From an uncultured Hyphomonas sp. (GTDB lineage: Bacteria > Pseudomonadota > Alphaproteobacteria > Caulobacterales > Hyphomonadaceae): 64,000 bases of DNA. Shown in pieces: positions 15,925-24,785 of this stretch. The notes under the pieces were generated by a model. That model ran no database searches. It had not been told where the DNA came from and saw only the letters and a list, made by a program, of their open reading frames with translations. The position numbers and the translations under genes are program-made. The stretch lies in the NCBI RefSeq assembly GCF_963675305.1, contig NZ_OY776147.1:868001-932000 (forward strand), read 5' to 3'. Each line of letters starts with the position of its first letter. Position 1 is the first letter of the stretch.

Positions 15925-17517
15925 ATGTTGCCCCAAAAGCAGCGTCAGAGATTACAGATTATACACCTTGGCTGGCTGGCCATGGTGGCGGCGGTTGCCG
16001 GTTCTGTTCTCGTGTCACGCGAAAGAGAGGCGTTGTCGTTCGCCTGGCTGGGGTTGGCGGCCCTGCCGGGACTGGCGGGCTTTTTCCTTCTCGGCCGTGA
16101 CCGGCTTCTGAACCAGTTTGCCCCGTCATTCCTGGTGATTACGTGGACCGTCTTCGCGGCGTTTACCCTCGCTTTGAGCGGGGCGGCCATGTCTCCGCTG
16201 GCCGTTCTGTTCGTGATCGCCCCGCTTGTGGCGCTGAACCTCGGAAACACCGCCATGGCGGCCGAAGCGTCGATTTTCGGAGCAGGCGCTTATTTCGCCG
16301 CGATCCTGTTGTCCGAAATCGGGATTCTGCCCTCCGGTGAGGCCGTGACAGGCTTCTCCGGCGTTGCCCGGCTGCTGGCTTTTGCAGCGCTTGTGACATT
16401 TGCCCTGCTGGTCTGGTACCTCGCACGCGGACAGGAAGAGCTGGCTGCCGCGAGTGCGGAGGTTGCGCCTGTCGAAGTCTCGCATCCGGCAAAGGCGACC
16501 ATTCCGGTTCCGGCAGATTCCGGTGTGCTTCTGCTGGATGTCACCCCGGACGGCATGATCCGGGGCGCCGATGGCGACCGGCTCGGCTTGCCGGGGATTG
16601 GCGCCGGAACGCTCCTGCGGGATGTGCTGGACGCGTCGGCCACGCCGGCCAGCCTGATGGCGACCACGGCGCAGGCGGGCGAAACCCATCTTGTGAACGG
16701 CCGCACCGTTGCCTTCTGCGCAACGCCTTATGACGGCGGCACCCATATCGCGCTGATCGATCGTCCGAAACAGGTGGCCAAGACTGAACCCGGCAATGCC
16801 GAGGCAAAGGCGCGGGAAGCCGTCCGCCAGCGTACAGCCTTTTTCGCTTCGCTCGGCCACGACCTGAAGACGCCCCTCAATGCGATCATCGGGTATGCCG
16901 ACATGATGCGGCATGGCGTACGCGGCCCTCTGCCCGAAGCCTATCAGGACTATCCGGCCATCATTCATGACAGCGGGCAGGAATTGTTGCTCATGGTCGA
17001 GGACATGCTGGACCTCGCGCGGGCAGATGCAGACCGCCAGCGGCTTGAGCCAGAGCCGGTCGATCTTGCGGCCTCCGCCCAGTCGGTGATCCGCCAGCTC
17101 GACAACCAGGCCGAACGGGCCGGTGTGAAACTGCGCCTGAAAGCGGAAGACGATGTCTGGGCGCAGGCTGACGCGCGCGCCGTCCGCCAGATCTGGCAGA
17201 ACCTTGTCTCGAACGCGATCAAGTATTCAGAGAACGGCAGCGCTGTGGTGCTGGAAGCGGTGATCGAAGGGAATGCCGCCGTCCTGTCTGTCACCGACAA
17301 GGGGGCGGGCATGAGTGAGGAAGACGTGCGTCTTGCGCTGGAGCCGTTTTCGCAGGGCGGGAATGCCCGCGGCGTGAAGGGGACGGGGCTCGGCCTCGCC
17401 GTGGTCAAACGGTTCGCAGAACTTCATGGCGGGCAGATCGACATCCGCTCGGCGCCCGGCAAGGGCACGCGCGTATCCGTTACCCTACCACGGGCGAACG
17501 ACGAAGACCTGGAATAG
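15925..17517 (+). CDS. Membrane sensor histidine kinase, PleC/DivJ-type
   Basis: 530 residues from ATG 15925; GGGGT lies 8 bases upstream, while an earlier in-frame ATG at 15895 lacks a ribosome-binding site. Five to six transmembrane helices (about 10-175), a degenerate PAS-like linker (about 200-280), then HisKA with GHDLKTPLNAIIGYADMM (His about 312) and HATPase_c with N (QNLVSNAIKYSE), G1 (DKGAGM) and G2 (GVKGTGLGLAVVKRF) boxes. The kinase core resembles the cell-cycle kinases DivJ/PleC. There is no adjacent response regulator, so its partner is not visible here. Confidence 0.88.
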   Translation: MLPQKQRQRLQIIHLGWLAMVAAVAGSVLVSREREALSFAWLGLAALPGLAGFFLLGRDRLLNQFAPSFLVITWTVFAAFTLALSGAAMSPLAVLFVIAPLVALNLGNTAMAAEASIFGAGAYFAAILLSEIGILPSGEAVTGFSGVARLLAFAALVTFALLVWYLARGQEELAAASAEVAPVEVSHPAKATIPVPADSGVLLLDVTPDGMIRGADGDRLGLPGIGAGTLLRDVLDASATPASLMATTAQAGETHLVNGRTVAFCATPYDGGTHIALIDRPKQVAKTEPGNAEAKAREAVRQRTAFFASLGHDLKTPLNAIIGYADMMRHGVRGPLPEAYQDYPAIIHDSGQELLLMVEDMLDLARADADRQRLEPEPVDLAASAQSVIRQLDNQAERAGVKLRLKAEDDVWAQADARAVRQIWQNLVSNAIKYSENGSAVVLEAVIEGNAAVLSVTDKGAGMSEEDVRLALEPFSQGGNARGVKGTGLGLAVVKRFAELHGGQIDIRSAPGKGTRVSVTLPRANDEDLE

Positions 17518-17553
17518 GAAACCGCTTCTTTCGGGAAGCAGGGCCGGCTGAGA

Positions 17554-17766
17554 TCAGCTGTCCTCGTTCTCGTGCAGGCTTTCATGCAGGCTGGCGCGCA
17601 CGAGCAGGAGCAGGGCGCCAAAGGCGGCCACACCAACGATAAACAGGAAAATGGACGTGGCGAGATACAGCACGTCGTCGGGATAGCTGGTATGCTTGAT
17701 GAGGCCTGTCAGGCCGCCGGCAAAGGCAATTGCCGGCGCAAGCAGAATGAGGTCGCTGCTTTTCAT
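17554..17766 (-). CDS. Small two-helix membrane protein
   Basis: 70 residues: two hydrophobic helices (about 6-24 and 32-55), a short polar loop HTSYPDD between them, and a charged tail RASLHESLHENEDS. The start is ATG 17766, divergent from the DUF1491 gene with an 87-base gap. No known function; the clean hydrophobic pattern and tail support it being real. Confidence 0.6.
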   Translation of the reverse strand: MKSSDLILLAPAIAFAGGLTGLIKHTSYPDDVLYLATSIFLFIVGVAAFGALLLLVRASLHESLHENEDS

Positions 17767-17853
17767 GACATGGCCCCTTTCTCGATCAGTTGCCAGTGCG
17801 TTAACACCCATGTGCAAACTGCAATCGCCATGCCGAACGGAAGGAATTGCGTG

Positions 17854-18201
17854 ATGATGGAGCGTCTGCCGACACGTCTCTGGGTCGAGGCCCTGATCCG
17901 CCGGGCTGAAGTGGCCGGCGCCTCGGGCTTCATCGTGCAGCATGGCGATGACTCGCGCGGCGACGTGCTGGTCAAGGTCGCACGGCTGGATGGGACAGCC
18001 GCCGCCTATACCCCGTCCATGGGCATGGATGGCGACCGGATCTTCCTGAACCTTGCCGCTCAGGGCATCGGACCGGAGGAGCGGGAGGTGGATGAATATG
18101 TCGCCCGGGCCCGCAAGCGCGACAGCGATCTCTGGGTGGTCGAGATCGAGGACAAGGAAGGCCGGCATTTCCTCACCGAACACGTCGAGGAAGGCTCCTG
18201 A
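17854..18201 (+). CDS. DUF1491 family protein
   Basis: 115 residues: RLPTRLWVEALIRRAEVAGASGFIVQHGDDSRGDVLVKV, then RKRDSDLWVVEIEDKEGRHFL, which is the DUF1491 pattern found across Alphaproteobacteria. It is a small soluble protein of unknown function. AAGGA 8 bases upstream points to ATG 17854; GTG 17851 and ATG 17857 are also possible. Confidence 0.82.
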   Translation: MMERLPTRLWVEALIRRAEVAGASGFIVQHGDDSRGDVLVKVARLDGTAAAYTPSMGMDGDRIFLNLAAQGIGPEEREVDEYVARARKRDSDLWVVEIEDKEGRHFLTEHVEEGS

Positions 18202-18317
18202 ATTCTGTCGTGGATTCAAGCCAATTCGTTTGCAGCCGGTAAGCCTGCGTTAACCCCCCGCTAACCCGGTGCGGGCAGCTTGAAAACGAATTCAGGAAAA
18301 CGGGGCAAAGTGGGGTC

Positions 18318-18692
18318 ATGCTGTTTCTCCTCAACGAACAGATCGTCGATGTGGCGATCCCGGAAATTCACCTGTCCAAGCGCTGGAAAGTGCTTGGCTG
18401 CGGGGACCCTGCCAGCATGCGGGCCCGTGAGGCGCTGGAGTTTGTCGCCCGGGTCGTCTCGGCGCATGTCCACGAAGGCGTGGCGATGGAAGTCAGCCTG
18501 GTCGAAGACCTCGCCGCGCTGATCATCGCGAAGACAGGTGCGAATGCGGCCCTGTTCCCGGTCACGGACAAGCGCGTCGGCGAAGCGCGTCTGACGATCT
18601 TGCCGGAAACCATCCTGTCCAGCCTGCGCGAACGCCACGAGCATGAAGGCCAGGCGCCCGACCTCGAACAGATCTGGCCGAAAGCGGCCTGA
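18318..18692 (+). CDS. Conserved hypothetical protein
   Basis: 124 residues, soluble, no signal peptide. The beginning MLFLLNEQIVDVAIPEIHLSKRW and the central SAHVHEGVAMEVSLVEDLAALIIAKTGANAALFP give an alternating strand/helix profile. I recognise no family motif. It lies between DUF1491 and prfC on the same strand. Upstream, TTAA-N7-CTAA at 18250-18264 resembles a degenerate CtrA box. Confidence 0.6.
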   Translation: MLFLLNEQIVDVAIPEIHLSKRWKVLGCGDPASMRAREALEFVARVVSAHVHEGVAMEVSLVEDLAALIIAKTGANAALFPVTDKRVGEARLTILPETILSSLRERHEHEGQAPDLEQIWPKAA

Positions 18693-18785
18693 AGCGCGCC
18701 GGAAACGCGCGGCCTGACACCGGCTCTTCTATCTGCGGCGCAAATCGGCTAGGGCCTCGGCCTGGAAAAGACGAGCCGTTTCAAC

Positions 18786-20384
18786 ATGTCCCATGCTGCA
18801 GAAGCCGCCCGCCGGCGGACCTTCGCCATCATCTCACACCCTGACGCGGGCAAGACCACGCTGACGGAGAACCTGCTGCTGGCCGGCGGGGCCATCCGCG
18901 CGGCCGGAGAAGTGGCTGCGCGCGGCGAAGCGCGGCGCACGACGTCCGACTGGATGAAGATCGAACGCGACCGCGGCATCTCCGTGTCGGCCTCCGTCAT
19001 GACATTCGAGTTCGAGGACCTGATCTTCAACCTGCTCGATACGCCGGGCCACGAAGACTTCTCCGAAGACACGTACCGCACGCTGACCGCGGCCGACTGC
19101 GCCGTCATGGTTCTGGACGCTGCAAAAGGCATCGAGCCGCAGACGCTGAAACTGTTTGAAGTTTGTCGCCTGCGTGACATCCCGATCGTCACCTTCATCA
19201 ACAAGATGGACCGCGAGGCGCAGGATCCGATCGCCCTTCTGGATGAAGTGCAGGAAAAGCTGCAGCTGGACACGGCGCCGCTTTATTGGCCTGCCGCCAG
19301 CGGCCAGCGTTTCTCCGGCATGGTCGATCTCGCCACCAATGAACTGATCCAGTTCGAACGCCGCCCGGGTGAAGCGCCGAAAATCGGCGCCGCGCCGCGT
19401 ATTGCGGCAGACGAGGCGACGCTTCAAGCGAACCTTGATGAGAGCGTCTATGGCGAACTGGCGGAAGGCCGGGAAATGGCCACCGGCCTTCTGCCGGAGT
19501 TCGACAAGGAAGCCTTCCTTGGCGGGCACATGACGCCAGTTGTGTTCGGCTCGGCGCTCCGCCATTTCGGCGTTCTTGAGCTGCTCCGTACCCTGCATGC
19601 CTATGCGCCTCCGCCGCGGGACCAGAAAGCCGAGAAGAAGGGCGAGCCTGTCACCATTCACGCAGGCGACAACACGGTCTCCGGCTTCGTCTTCAAGATC
19701 CAGGCGAACATGGACCCGAACCACCGCGACCGCGTGGCGTTCCTCCGTCTGTGTTCGGGAGAATTCAAACGCGGCATGCGCCTGAAGACGGCAGGCGGCA
19801 AGCAGCTGAACATCCACAATCCGATGATGTTCCTCGCGCAGGACCGGGAGATCGCCGAGACGGCCTATGCGGGTGATGTGATCGGTGTGCCGAACCATGG
19901 CCAGCTGCGCGTCGGGGACAGCCTGTCGGAGAATGGCGACATCAAGTTTGCGGGCATTCCGAACTTCGCGCCGGAACTCCTGCGCCGCGCTCGCGTGAAA
20001 GACCCAATGAAAGCAAAGCACTTGCGCAAGGCCCTCGAAAGCCTCGCGGAAGAGGGCGTCACCCAGCTGTTCAAGCCGGCCATCGGCTCGGACATGATCG
20101 TCGGTGCTGTCGGCCAGCTGCAGTTCGAAGTGATGATCGAGCGCGTGGCGGCGGAATACAATCTGGAAGTCGTGTTCGAACCTGCCCCCTACAACGTGGC
20201 GCGCTGGCTGTCCTGCGATGATCCGAAAGTGCTGGAAGCCTTCCTGGACAAGAACAAGTCGACGTCCGGCACGGACCTGGACGATGCGCCGGTCTATCTC
20301 GCCAAGAATGCGTGGGACGTCGGCTACGCCCAGGAAAAGAACCCGGACATCCGCTTCACCGCCACGAAAGAACGCGCGCTCTGA
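18786..20384 (+). CDS. prfC: Peptide chain release factor 3 (GTPase)
   Basis: 532 residues. RF3 recycles RF1/RF2 from the ribosome after peptide release. The G domain is intact: P-loop SHPDAGKTTLTE, switch I GEARRTTSDWMKIERDRGISV, G3 DTPGHEDF, G4 NKMD, G5-like GSALRHFG. Domains II and III follow (FVFKIQANMDPNHRDRVAFLRLCSG; GAVGQLQFEVMIERVAAEYN). Length is normal. It is transcribed alone. Confidence 0.95.
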   Translation: MSHAAEAARRRTFAIISHPDAGKTTLTENLLLAGGAIRAAGEVAARGEARRTTSDWMKIERDRGISVSASVMTFEFEDLIFNLLDTPGHEDFSEDTYRTLTAADCAVMVLDAAKGIEPQTLKLFEVCRLRDIPIVTFINKMDREAQDPIALLDEVQEKLQLDTAPLYWPAASGQRFSGMVDLATNELIQFERRPGEAPKIGAAPRIAADEATLQANLDESVYGELAEGREMATGLLPEFDKEAFLGGHMTPVVFGSALRHFGVLELLRTLHAYAPPPRDQKAEKKGEPVTIHAGDNTVSGFVFKIQANMDPNHRDRVAFLRLCSGEFKRGMRLKTAGGKQLNIHNPMMFLAQDREIAETAYAGDVIGVPNHGQLRVGDSLSENGDIKFAGIPNFAPELLRRARVKDPMKAKHLRKALESLAEEGVTQLFKPAIGSDMIVGAVGQLQFEVMIERVAAEYNLEVVFEPAPYNVARWLSCDDPKVLEAFLDKNKSTSGTDLDDAPVYLAKNAWDVGYAQEKNPDIRFTATKERAL

Positions 20385-20457
20385 TTGTGATTGACGACAG
20401 CAAAGGAACGCTCTCTGTTTGAGAGCTGGATTCCGTGCAGGGGACGGAAAGTTGTCG

Positions 20458-20847
20458 GTGAAGACCCAAACGAAGCTGCTTGTCGCTAGCGCAACATGCG
20501 CCATCGCGGCACTGATGGAGTTCCTGGCCTTCCAGTTTGATCGGGGGCTTGGTGACTATGTCTACTTGGGAGTTTCTGCGCTTTTCGCGGCCCTGTCGAT
20601 TTGGCTAGCCCGGACGGTGGCGTCACGCTTGTGGGCGATCGTTTTAACGCCCGTCTTGTGTTTGACGCTGCTTGCAGCAAACGCCTGTTTTGCTGGCTTA
20701 ATCCGCAACACAGTTCTGAATTTGGGTGAAGATTTCGGCCAATCGGCGCTAAGAGGAATTGTTCTGTTCTTTGTCATCCTGCCGCTGACCGCCCTGGCGA
20801 CGGTCGCTGCGGCAACGGTGCCGCTGGTTGTCCGCGACCGGCCCTAA
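20458..20847 (+). CDS. Four-helix membrane protein of unknown function
   Basis: 129 residues with four hydrophobic helices (about 8-23, 35-52, 58-77 and 95-122). No recognised family. The reading frame opens at TTG 20419; TTG 20452 and GTG 20458 are alternatives. GGA 9 bases upstream favours GTG 20458. Base composition is a little lower in GC than its neighbours, which could reflect later acquisition or relaxed constraint. Confidence 0.5.
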   Translation: MKTQTKLLVASATCAIAALMEFLAFQFDRGLGDYVYLGVSALFAALSIWLARTVASRLWAIVLTPVLCLTLLAANACFAGLIRNTVLNLGEDFGQSALRGIVLFFVILPLTALATVAAATVPLVVRDRP

Positions 20848-20853
20848 AGGCGC

Positions 20854-21240
20854 TTATTCAGCCTCGGGGCCACCTTCGAGTTCGGGCTTCGGGTCCGGGA
20901 TGAATTTTGCGGCAAGCGTCGGCGAGATGCCGGACGTGGCCAGCGGGTTCGGACGCGCCTTGCCGCCGCCGCGCTTCAGTTCACAACGGGCATTGGCGCC
21001 CTCGAACGTGGCGACATAGCTCCACGCGACGCATTTTTCGTCATCCGCGCAGCTGGTCTGGCAGGCCGAAGCGGTTTCTACGGGCGTGACGGAATAGGTC
21101 GCACCGAAGCGATAGACGCCGGTCTCCTGACCTTTCGCCGGTTCAGGCTTGTCGGGTTTCATGCTGGGCGTGTCGGCAAAGGCCGGGGCAGCCAGCAGGA
21201 CAAAGGCGCTCGAGGCGGCAAGAAGGGGTACCAGGCGCAT
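20854..21240 (-). CDS. Secreted PAN/Apple-domain protein
   Basis: 128 residues from ATG 21240, which has GGAGA 8 bases upstream; ATG 21255 has none. Signal peptide VPLLAASSAFVLLAAPAFA, then a short PAN-like module: TYSVTPVETASACQTSCADDEKCVAWSYV with four or more cysteines, ending with CELKRGGGKARPNP. PAN domains bind proteins or carbohydrates. The C-terminus is acidic and proline-rich. Probably periplasmic. Confidence 0.75.
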   Translation of the reverse strand: MRLVPLLAASSAFVLLAAPAFADTPSMKPDKPEPAKGQETGVYRFGATYSVTPVETASACQTSCADDEKCVAWSYVATFEGANARCELKRGGGKARPNPLATSGISPTLAAKFIPDPKPELEGGPEAE

Positions 21241-21323
21241 GGGCGTCGTCTCCATCTGTCAGGCCCAGTCTAGTAAGGCCTGCTTAACGAAGTGTTCGCT
21301 GCGGACGGATCGGTTCGCGCAGT

Positions 21324-23144
21324 TTACTTCGCCAGCGCCTCTCGCTTTTCCTCGATCTCCAGCCATTCCATCTCGGCCATGTCGAGTTCTTCGCGGGCCG
21401 CGCCGACACGATTTGACTTCTTGTTGAAGCTGTCTGCGTCACGAGCATAGAGATCTGGATCGGACAGATCCTGTTCCAGCTTCGCGATTTCGGCCTGCAG
21501 CTTCGGGATCAGTGCGTCCAGTTCCTTCTGGCGATGCTCGTCCTTGAAGGAGAGTTTCGTCTGAGGTTTCGGGCGCTGTGCATTGTCTGTCTTCGGTTTT
21601 TCTGCCTTCGGAGCATTACCGGACCCCTTGTTCCGGAAGCCCTTCAGCTGTTCCTGTGCGTCGCTCCAGCCGCCGGCGGTGACGATCCACTCGCCGTCGC
21701 CCACGGGACAGAGGCAGCTGGTGACAGTGGCATCCAGGAAGGCCCGGTCGTGGCTGACGAGGATCAGCGTGCCCTCATAGCCGAGCAGCATGTCTTCCAG
21801 GAGGTCCAGCGTCTGCATGTCGAGATCATTGGTCGGTTCGTCCATCACCAGCAGGTTCGACGGCCGGGCCAGCCCGATAGCGAGCGCGAGCCGGTTTCGC
21901 TCCCCGCCGGAGAGGGCGCCGACCGGCTGGCGCAGCTGGTCCGGCGCAAACAGGAAGTCCTTCGCATAGGCCGCGACATGGCGCTGGCGGCCCTGCACCA
22001 TGATGGAGTCGCCGCCATTCGGGGCGAGGGCTTCCCAGATCGTGTCTTTCGGGTTCAGCGTCTCGCGTGTCTGGTCCTGATAGGTGACCTGCAGCGTCTT
22101 CGAATGCTTCACGCTGCCGCTGTCCGGCTCGATCCGGCCGAGGAGGAGTTTCACCAGCGTCGTCTTGCCGACGCCGTTCGGCCCGATGATGCCGATCCGG
22201 TCGCCGCGCAGGATCTTGAGGGAGAGATCGTTGACCAGCGTGAAGGGGCCATCCGGACCTTCATAGGCCTTGGTCAGGTGCCGCGCCTCGATCACCTTCT
22301 TGCTCATCGAGTCCCCGGCATCGACGCTGAGGTCAGCCGTGGCTTTGCGGTCCTGCAGGGCAGAACGCATCTGCGCATGTTCGGCGCGCAGGTCTTTCAG
22401 CTTGGCGAGGCGGCCCTGGTTGCGCTTGCGGCGTCCGGTGACACCGCGGGCCAGCCAGTGCTGTTCGTCCTTCAGGTGCGTCGTCATCCGGCGCAGCTGG
22501 CGTTCTTCTTCCACCTCGATCTGTTCGGCCCATTCGTCGAACTTCACATAGCCGTCCGGGCTTTTCAGAACCTTGCCCTGGCGCAGCCACAGCGTGTTGG
22601 TGGAAATGTTCTCCAGGAAGCGCCGGTCGTGGCTGACGACCAGTACGACACCGTTGAAGCTTTTCAGGCGGGTTTCCAGCTGCTCGATCATCGGCACGTC
22701 GAGATGGTTGGTCGGTTCGTCCAGCAGCAGCACGTCCGGATCGGCGGCGAAGGCCTTGGCGAGCGCTGCCCGGCGCAGCTGGCCGCCGGAAAGCGTGGCC
22801 GGGTCTGCGTCTGCCTCCACCCCGAATTCCGACAATTCCGCTTCCGCCATATAGGCGCCATCGAGGCCTTCGCTGGCATAGGCGATCACGGTGTCGAAAC
22901 CGGCAAGGTCAGGCTCCTGCGCGACGGCGGCGAAAGTGATGCCCGGCTGGCGCCAGACCTCGCCGCTGTCGGCTTCGACCCGTTCGGAGATGATTTTCAT
23001 CAGCGTGGACTTGCCCGCGCCATTCCGGCCCACCAGCGCCACGCGCTCGCCCTTGGACAGCGAGAAGCTGACCCCGGTGAACAGGGGCTTGCCCCCGAAT
23101 GAGAGGCGGACATCGGTAAGGGTAATCAGAGGAGGCGCAGCCAT
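21324..23144 (-). CDS. uup: ABC-F family ATPase, Uup-like
   Basis: 606 residues, soluble, two ABC domains in one chain: Walker A GRNGAGKSTL and GPNGVGKTTL, signatures LSGGQLRRAALAKA and LSGGERNRLALAIG, Walker B VLLLDEPTNHLD and LLVMDEPTNDLD. The Uup-type C-terminal coiled coil (about 520-605, KEL..LIPKLQAEIAKLEQDL) is present. ABC-F proteins act on ribosomes; Uup is also linked to DNA-structure handling. No membrane domain, so not a transporter. Confidence 0.93.
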   Translation of the reverse strand: MAAPPLITLTDVRLSFGGKPLFTGVSFSLSKGERVALVGRNGAGKSTLMKIISERVEADSGEVWRQPGITFAAVAQEPDLAGFDTVIAYASEGLDGAYMAEAELSEFGVEADADPATLSGGQLRRAALAKAFAADPDVLLLDEPTNHLDVPMIEQLETRLKSFNGVVLVVSHDRRFLENISTNTLWLRQGKVLKSPDGYVKFDEWAEQIEVEEERQLRRMTTHLKDEQHWLARGVTGRRKRNQGRLAKLKDLRAEHAQMRSALQDRKATADLSVDAGDSMSKKVIEARHLTKAYEGPDGPFTLVNDLSLKILRGDRIGIIGPNGVGKTTLVKLLLGRIEPDSGSVKHSKTLQVTYQDQTRETLNPKDTIWEALAPNGGDSIMVQGRQRHVAAYAKDFLFAPDQLRQPVGALSGGERNRLALAIGLARPSNLLVMDEPTNDLDMQTLDLLEDMLLGYEGTLILVSHDRAFLDATVTSCLCPVGDGEWIVTAGGWSDAQEQLKGFRNKGSGNAPKAEKPKTDNAQRPKPQTKLSFKDEHRQKELDALIPKLQAEIAKLEQDLSDPDLYARDADSFNKKSNRVGAAREELDMAEMEWLEIEEKREALAK

Positions 23145-23252
23145 GCGCGCGATGTAGCGTGCGCTGGGGCGGGGCGCTAGAGGGCGTCACCAGCCTTCCC
23201 AATGGCCGAAGGGCTGCTACACTCCCGAAAAACAAAAACGGGAGGAACAGGC

Positions 23253-24107
23253 ATGGCGTATTCGGAGAATGAGACCGCTTTCACACAATTCGAGGCCCGG
23301 CGCCTGTCGCCCAATATCGGGGCAGAGCTGATCGGAGCGGATCTGCGAAACCCGACCGATGTGCTGGTGTCGGAAGTGCGCGCGGCGCTGCTTCGCTATC
23401 AGGTCGTGTTCTTCCGCGATCAGGACATTACCCGCCAGCAGCATATCGCCTTCGCCCGCAAATTCGGAGAGCTGGAGATCCATCCGGCTACGCCGCTGGA
23501 GCAGCCGGACCGGGAAGTTCTCCGCATTGCGCATGGGCCTAATTCGCGTGGCATCGAAAATTCCTGGCACTCCGATGTTACCTGGAGGGAGGCGCCGTCG
23601 CTCGGTTCCATCCTGCGCGCGATCGAGCTGCCGGAGGTGGGTGGCGACACGCTCTTCTCCAATATGGTGATGGCGTATGAGGATCTGGATGACGGCCTGA
23701 AGGAACGCCTCTGCCAGATGACGGCGGTGCATGACATCGCCCGCGTGTTCGCCAAGCGCCTGAAGAAAGACCCGACCGAACTCCACGACAAATACCCTCC
23801 GATGGAGCATCCTGTCATCCGGACCCATCCTGAGACGGGCCAACGGCTGCTTTACGTCAACACGGCGTTCACGGACCATATCAAGGGCATGGACCGCAAG
23901 GAGAGCGACGAGCTGCTGAAGTATCTCTATTCCCGCGCCGCCATTCCGGAATATCAGTGCCGCTTCCGCTGGGCGCCGGGCTCGTTGGCCTTCTGGGACA
24001 ACCGCGCCTGCCAGCACTATGCGGCCAGCGACTATTTCCCGGCAGTCCGCATCATGGAACGCGTCACCATCGCGGGCGACCGGCCTTACTTCAAGGCCGC
24101 GGCCTAG
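23253..24107 (+). CDS. TauD/TfdA family Fe(II)/2-oxoglutarate dioxygenase
   Basis: 284 residues. Fe-binding facial triad: His and Asp in NSWHSDVTWRE (near residue 107) and the distal His in DNRACQHYAASDY (near 257), with the 2-oxoglutarate Arg in RIMERVTIAG. The N-terminal part LSPNIGAELIGADLRNPTD is typical of the family. Members hydroxylate sulfonates, aryloxyacetates and other small molecules; the substrate here is unknown. ATG 23253 follows GGGAGG. It converges with rsuA (four-base overlap). Confidence 0.9.
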   Translation: MAYSENETAFTQFEARRLSPNIGAELIGADLRNPTDVLVSEVRAALLRYQVVFFRDQDITRQQHIAFARKFGELEIHPATPLEQPDREVLRIAHGPNSRGIENSWHSDVTWREAPSLGSILRAIELPEVGGDTLFSNMVMAYEDLDDGLKERLCQMTAVHDIARVFAKRLKKDPTELHDKYPPMEHPVIRTHPETGQRLLYVNTAFTDHIKGMDRKESDELLKYLYSRAAIPEYQCRFRWAPGSLAFWDNRACQHYAASDYFPAVRIMERVTIAGDRPYFKAAA

Positions 24108-24775
24108 GCGAGGGAGGCAGTCTCCTCCGCGCTCAGAAGCCGCCATTCCCCTTCCGGCAGGTCGCCGAGGGTGAGAGGCCCGAAGGCCGCGCGGTGGAGG
24201 GTTTCGACATGGTTGCCGGCGGCGGCGAACATGCGGCGGATCTGGTGGTACCGGCCTTCAGTGATCGTCAGGCGCGCCGTGCGTTCACCGGTCACTTCCA
24301 GATGGGCGGGGAGAAGCGGCTTCTCCTCACCGCGCAACATCAGCGTGCCGCTGGCGAACAGGTCTGCCTCATGGCCTTCCAGCGGGCGGGCGAGCGTGGC
24401 TTCGTATGTCTTCGGCATCTCGGATTTCGGCGAGATGAGCTTGTGCAATAGTTTCCCATCATCCGTAAACAGAAGAAGACCCGTTGTGTCGGCGTCGAGG
24501 CGGCCCACGCTCGAGAGCGGCGGGGTGCGGAGCAGGAAACGCGGTGGCAGCAGCTCATAAATCAGCCGGCCCTGATCGGCGCGGGAACAGGTAAAGCCCG
24601 CCGGCTTGTTCATCAGGATGACCATGCCGGGCGGCGGGTCTAGCGGTTCGCCATCGAAGCGCAGGCCTTCGCCTTCGCCGGTTACGCGGTCGCGGCGGAT
24701 GGCGGCTTCCATCTCCTTGCGGCTGCCATAGCCGAGATGGGCAAGGTATTTCGCGAGCTGGCGCGTTTCCTTCAT
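24104..24775 (-). CDS. rsuA: 16S rRNA pseudouridine synthase, RsuA family
   Basis: 223 residues. N-terminal S4-like RNA-binding domain (YLAHLGYGSRKEMEAAIRRDRVT), then the catalytic domain with Asp in VGRLDADTTGLLLFTDDG and the C-terminal TITEGRYHQIRRMFAAAGNHVETLHR motif. RsuA makes pseudouridine at position 516 of 16S rRNA. ATG 24775 is the sensible start; longer readings overlap rsmC. It follows rsmC by 10 bases, so two rRNA-modifying enzymes share an operon. Confidence 0.9.
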   Translation of the reverse strand: MKETRQLAKYLAHLGYGSRKEMEAAIRRDRVTGEGEGLRFDGEPLDPPPGMVILMNKPAGFTCSRADQGRLIYELLPPRFLLRTPPLSSVGRLDADTTGLLLFTDDGKLLHKLISPKSEMPKTYEATLARPLEGHEADLFASGTLMLRGEEKPLLPAHLEVTGERTARLTITEGRYHQIRRMFAAAGNHVETLHRAAFGPLTLGDLPEGEWRLLSAEETASLA

Positions 24776-24785
24776 GGCCTGGGCT

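Noticed and set aside
18250..18264. CtrA box (TTAA-N7-CTAA) before the 124-residue hypothetical gene
   Set aside because: The second half-site is imperfect and the motif is short. I keep it only as a remark.
18834..20504. Minus-strand open frame of about 550 codons opposite prfC, and a similar plus-strand frame opposite uup
   Set aside because: Both mirror highly conserved GTPase/ATPase genes and show no domain of their own.
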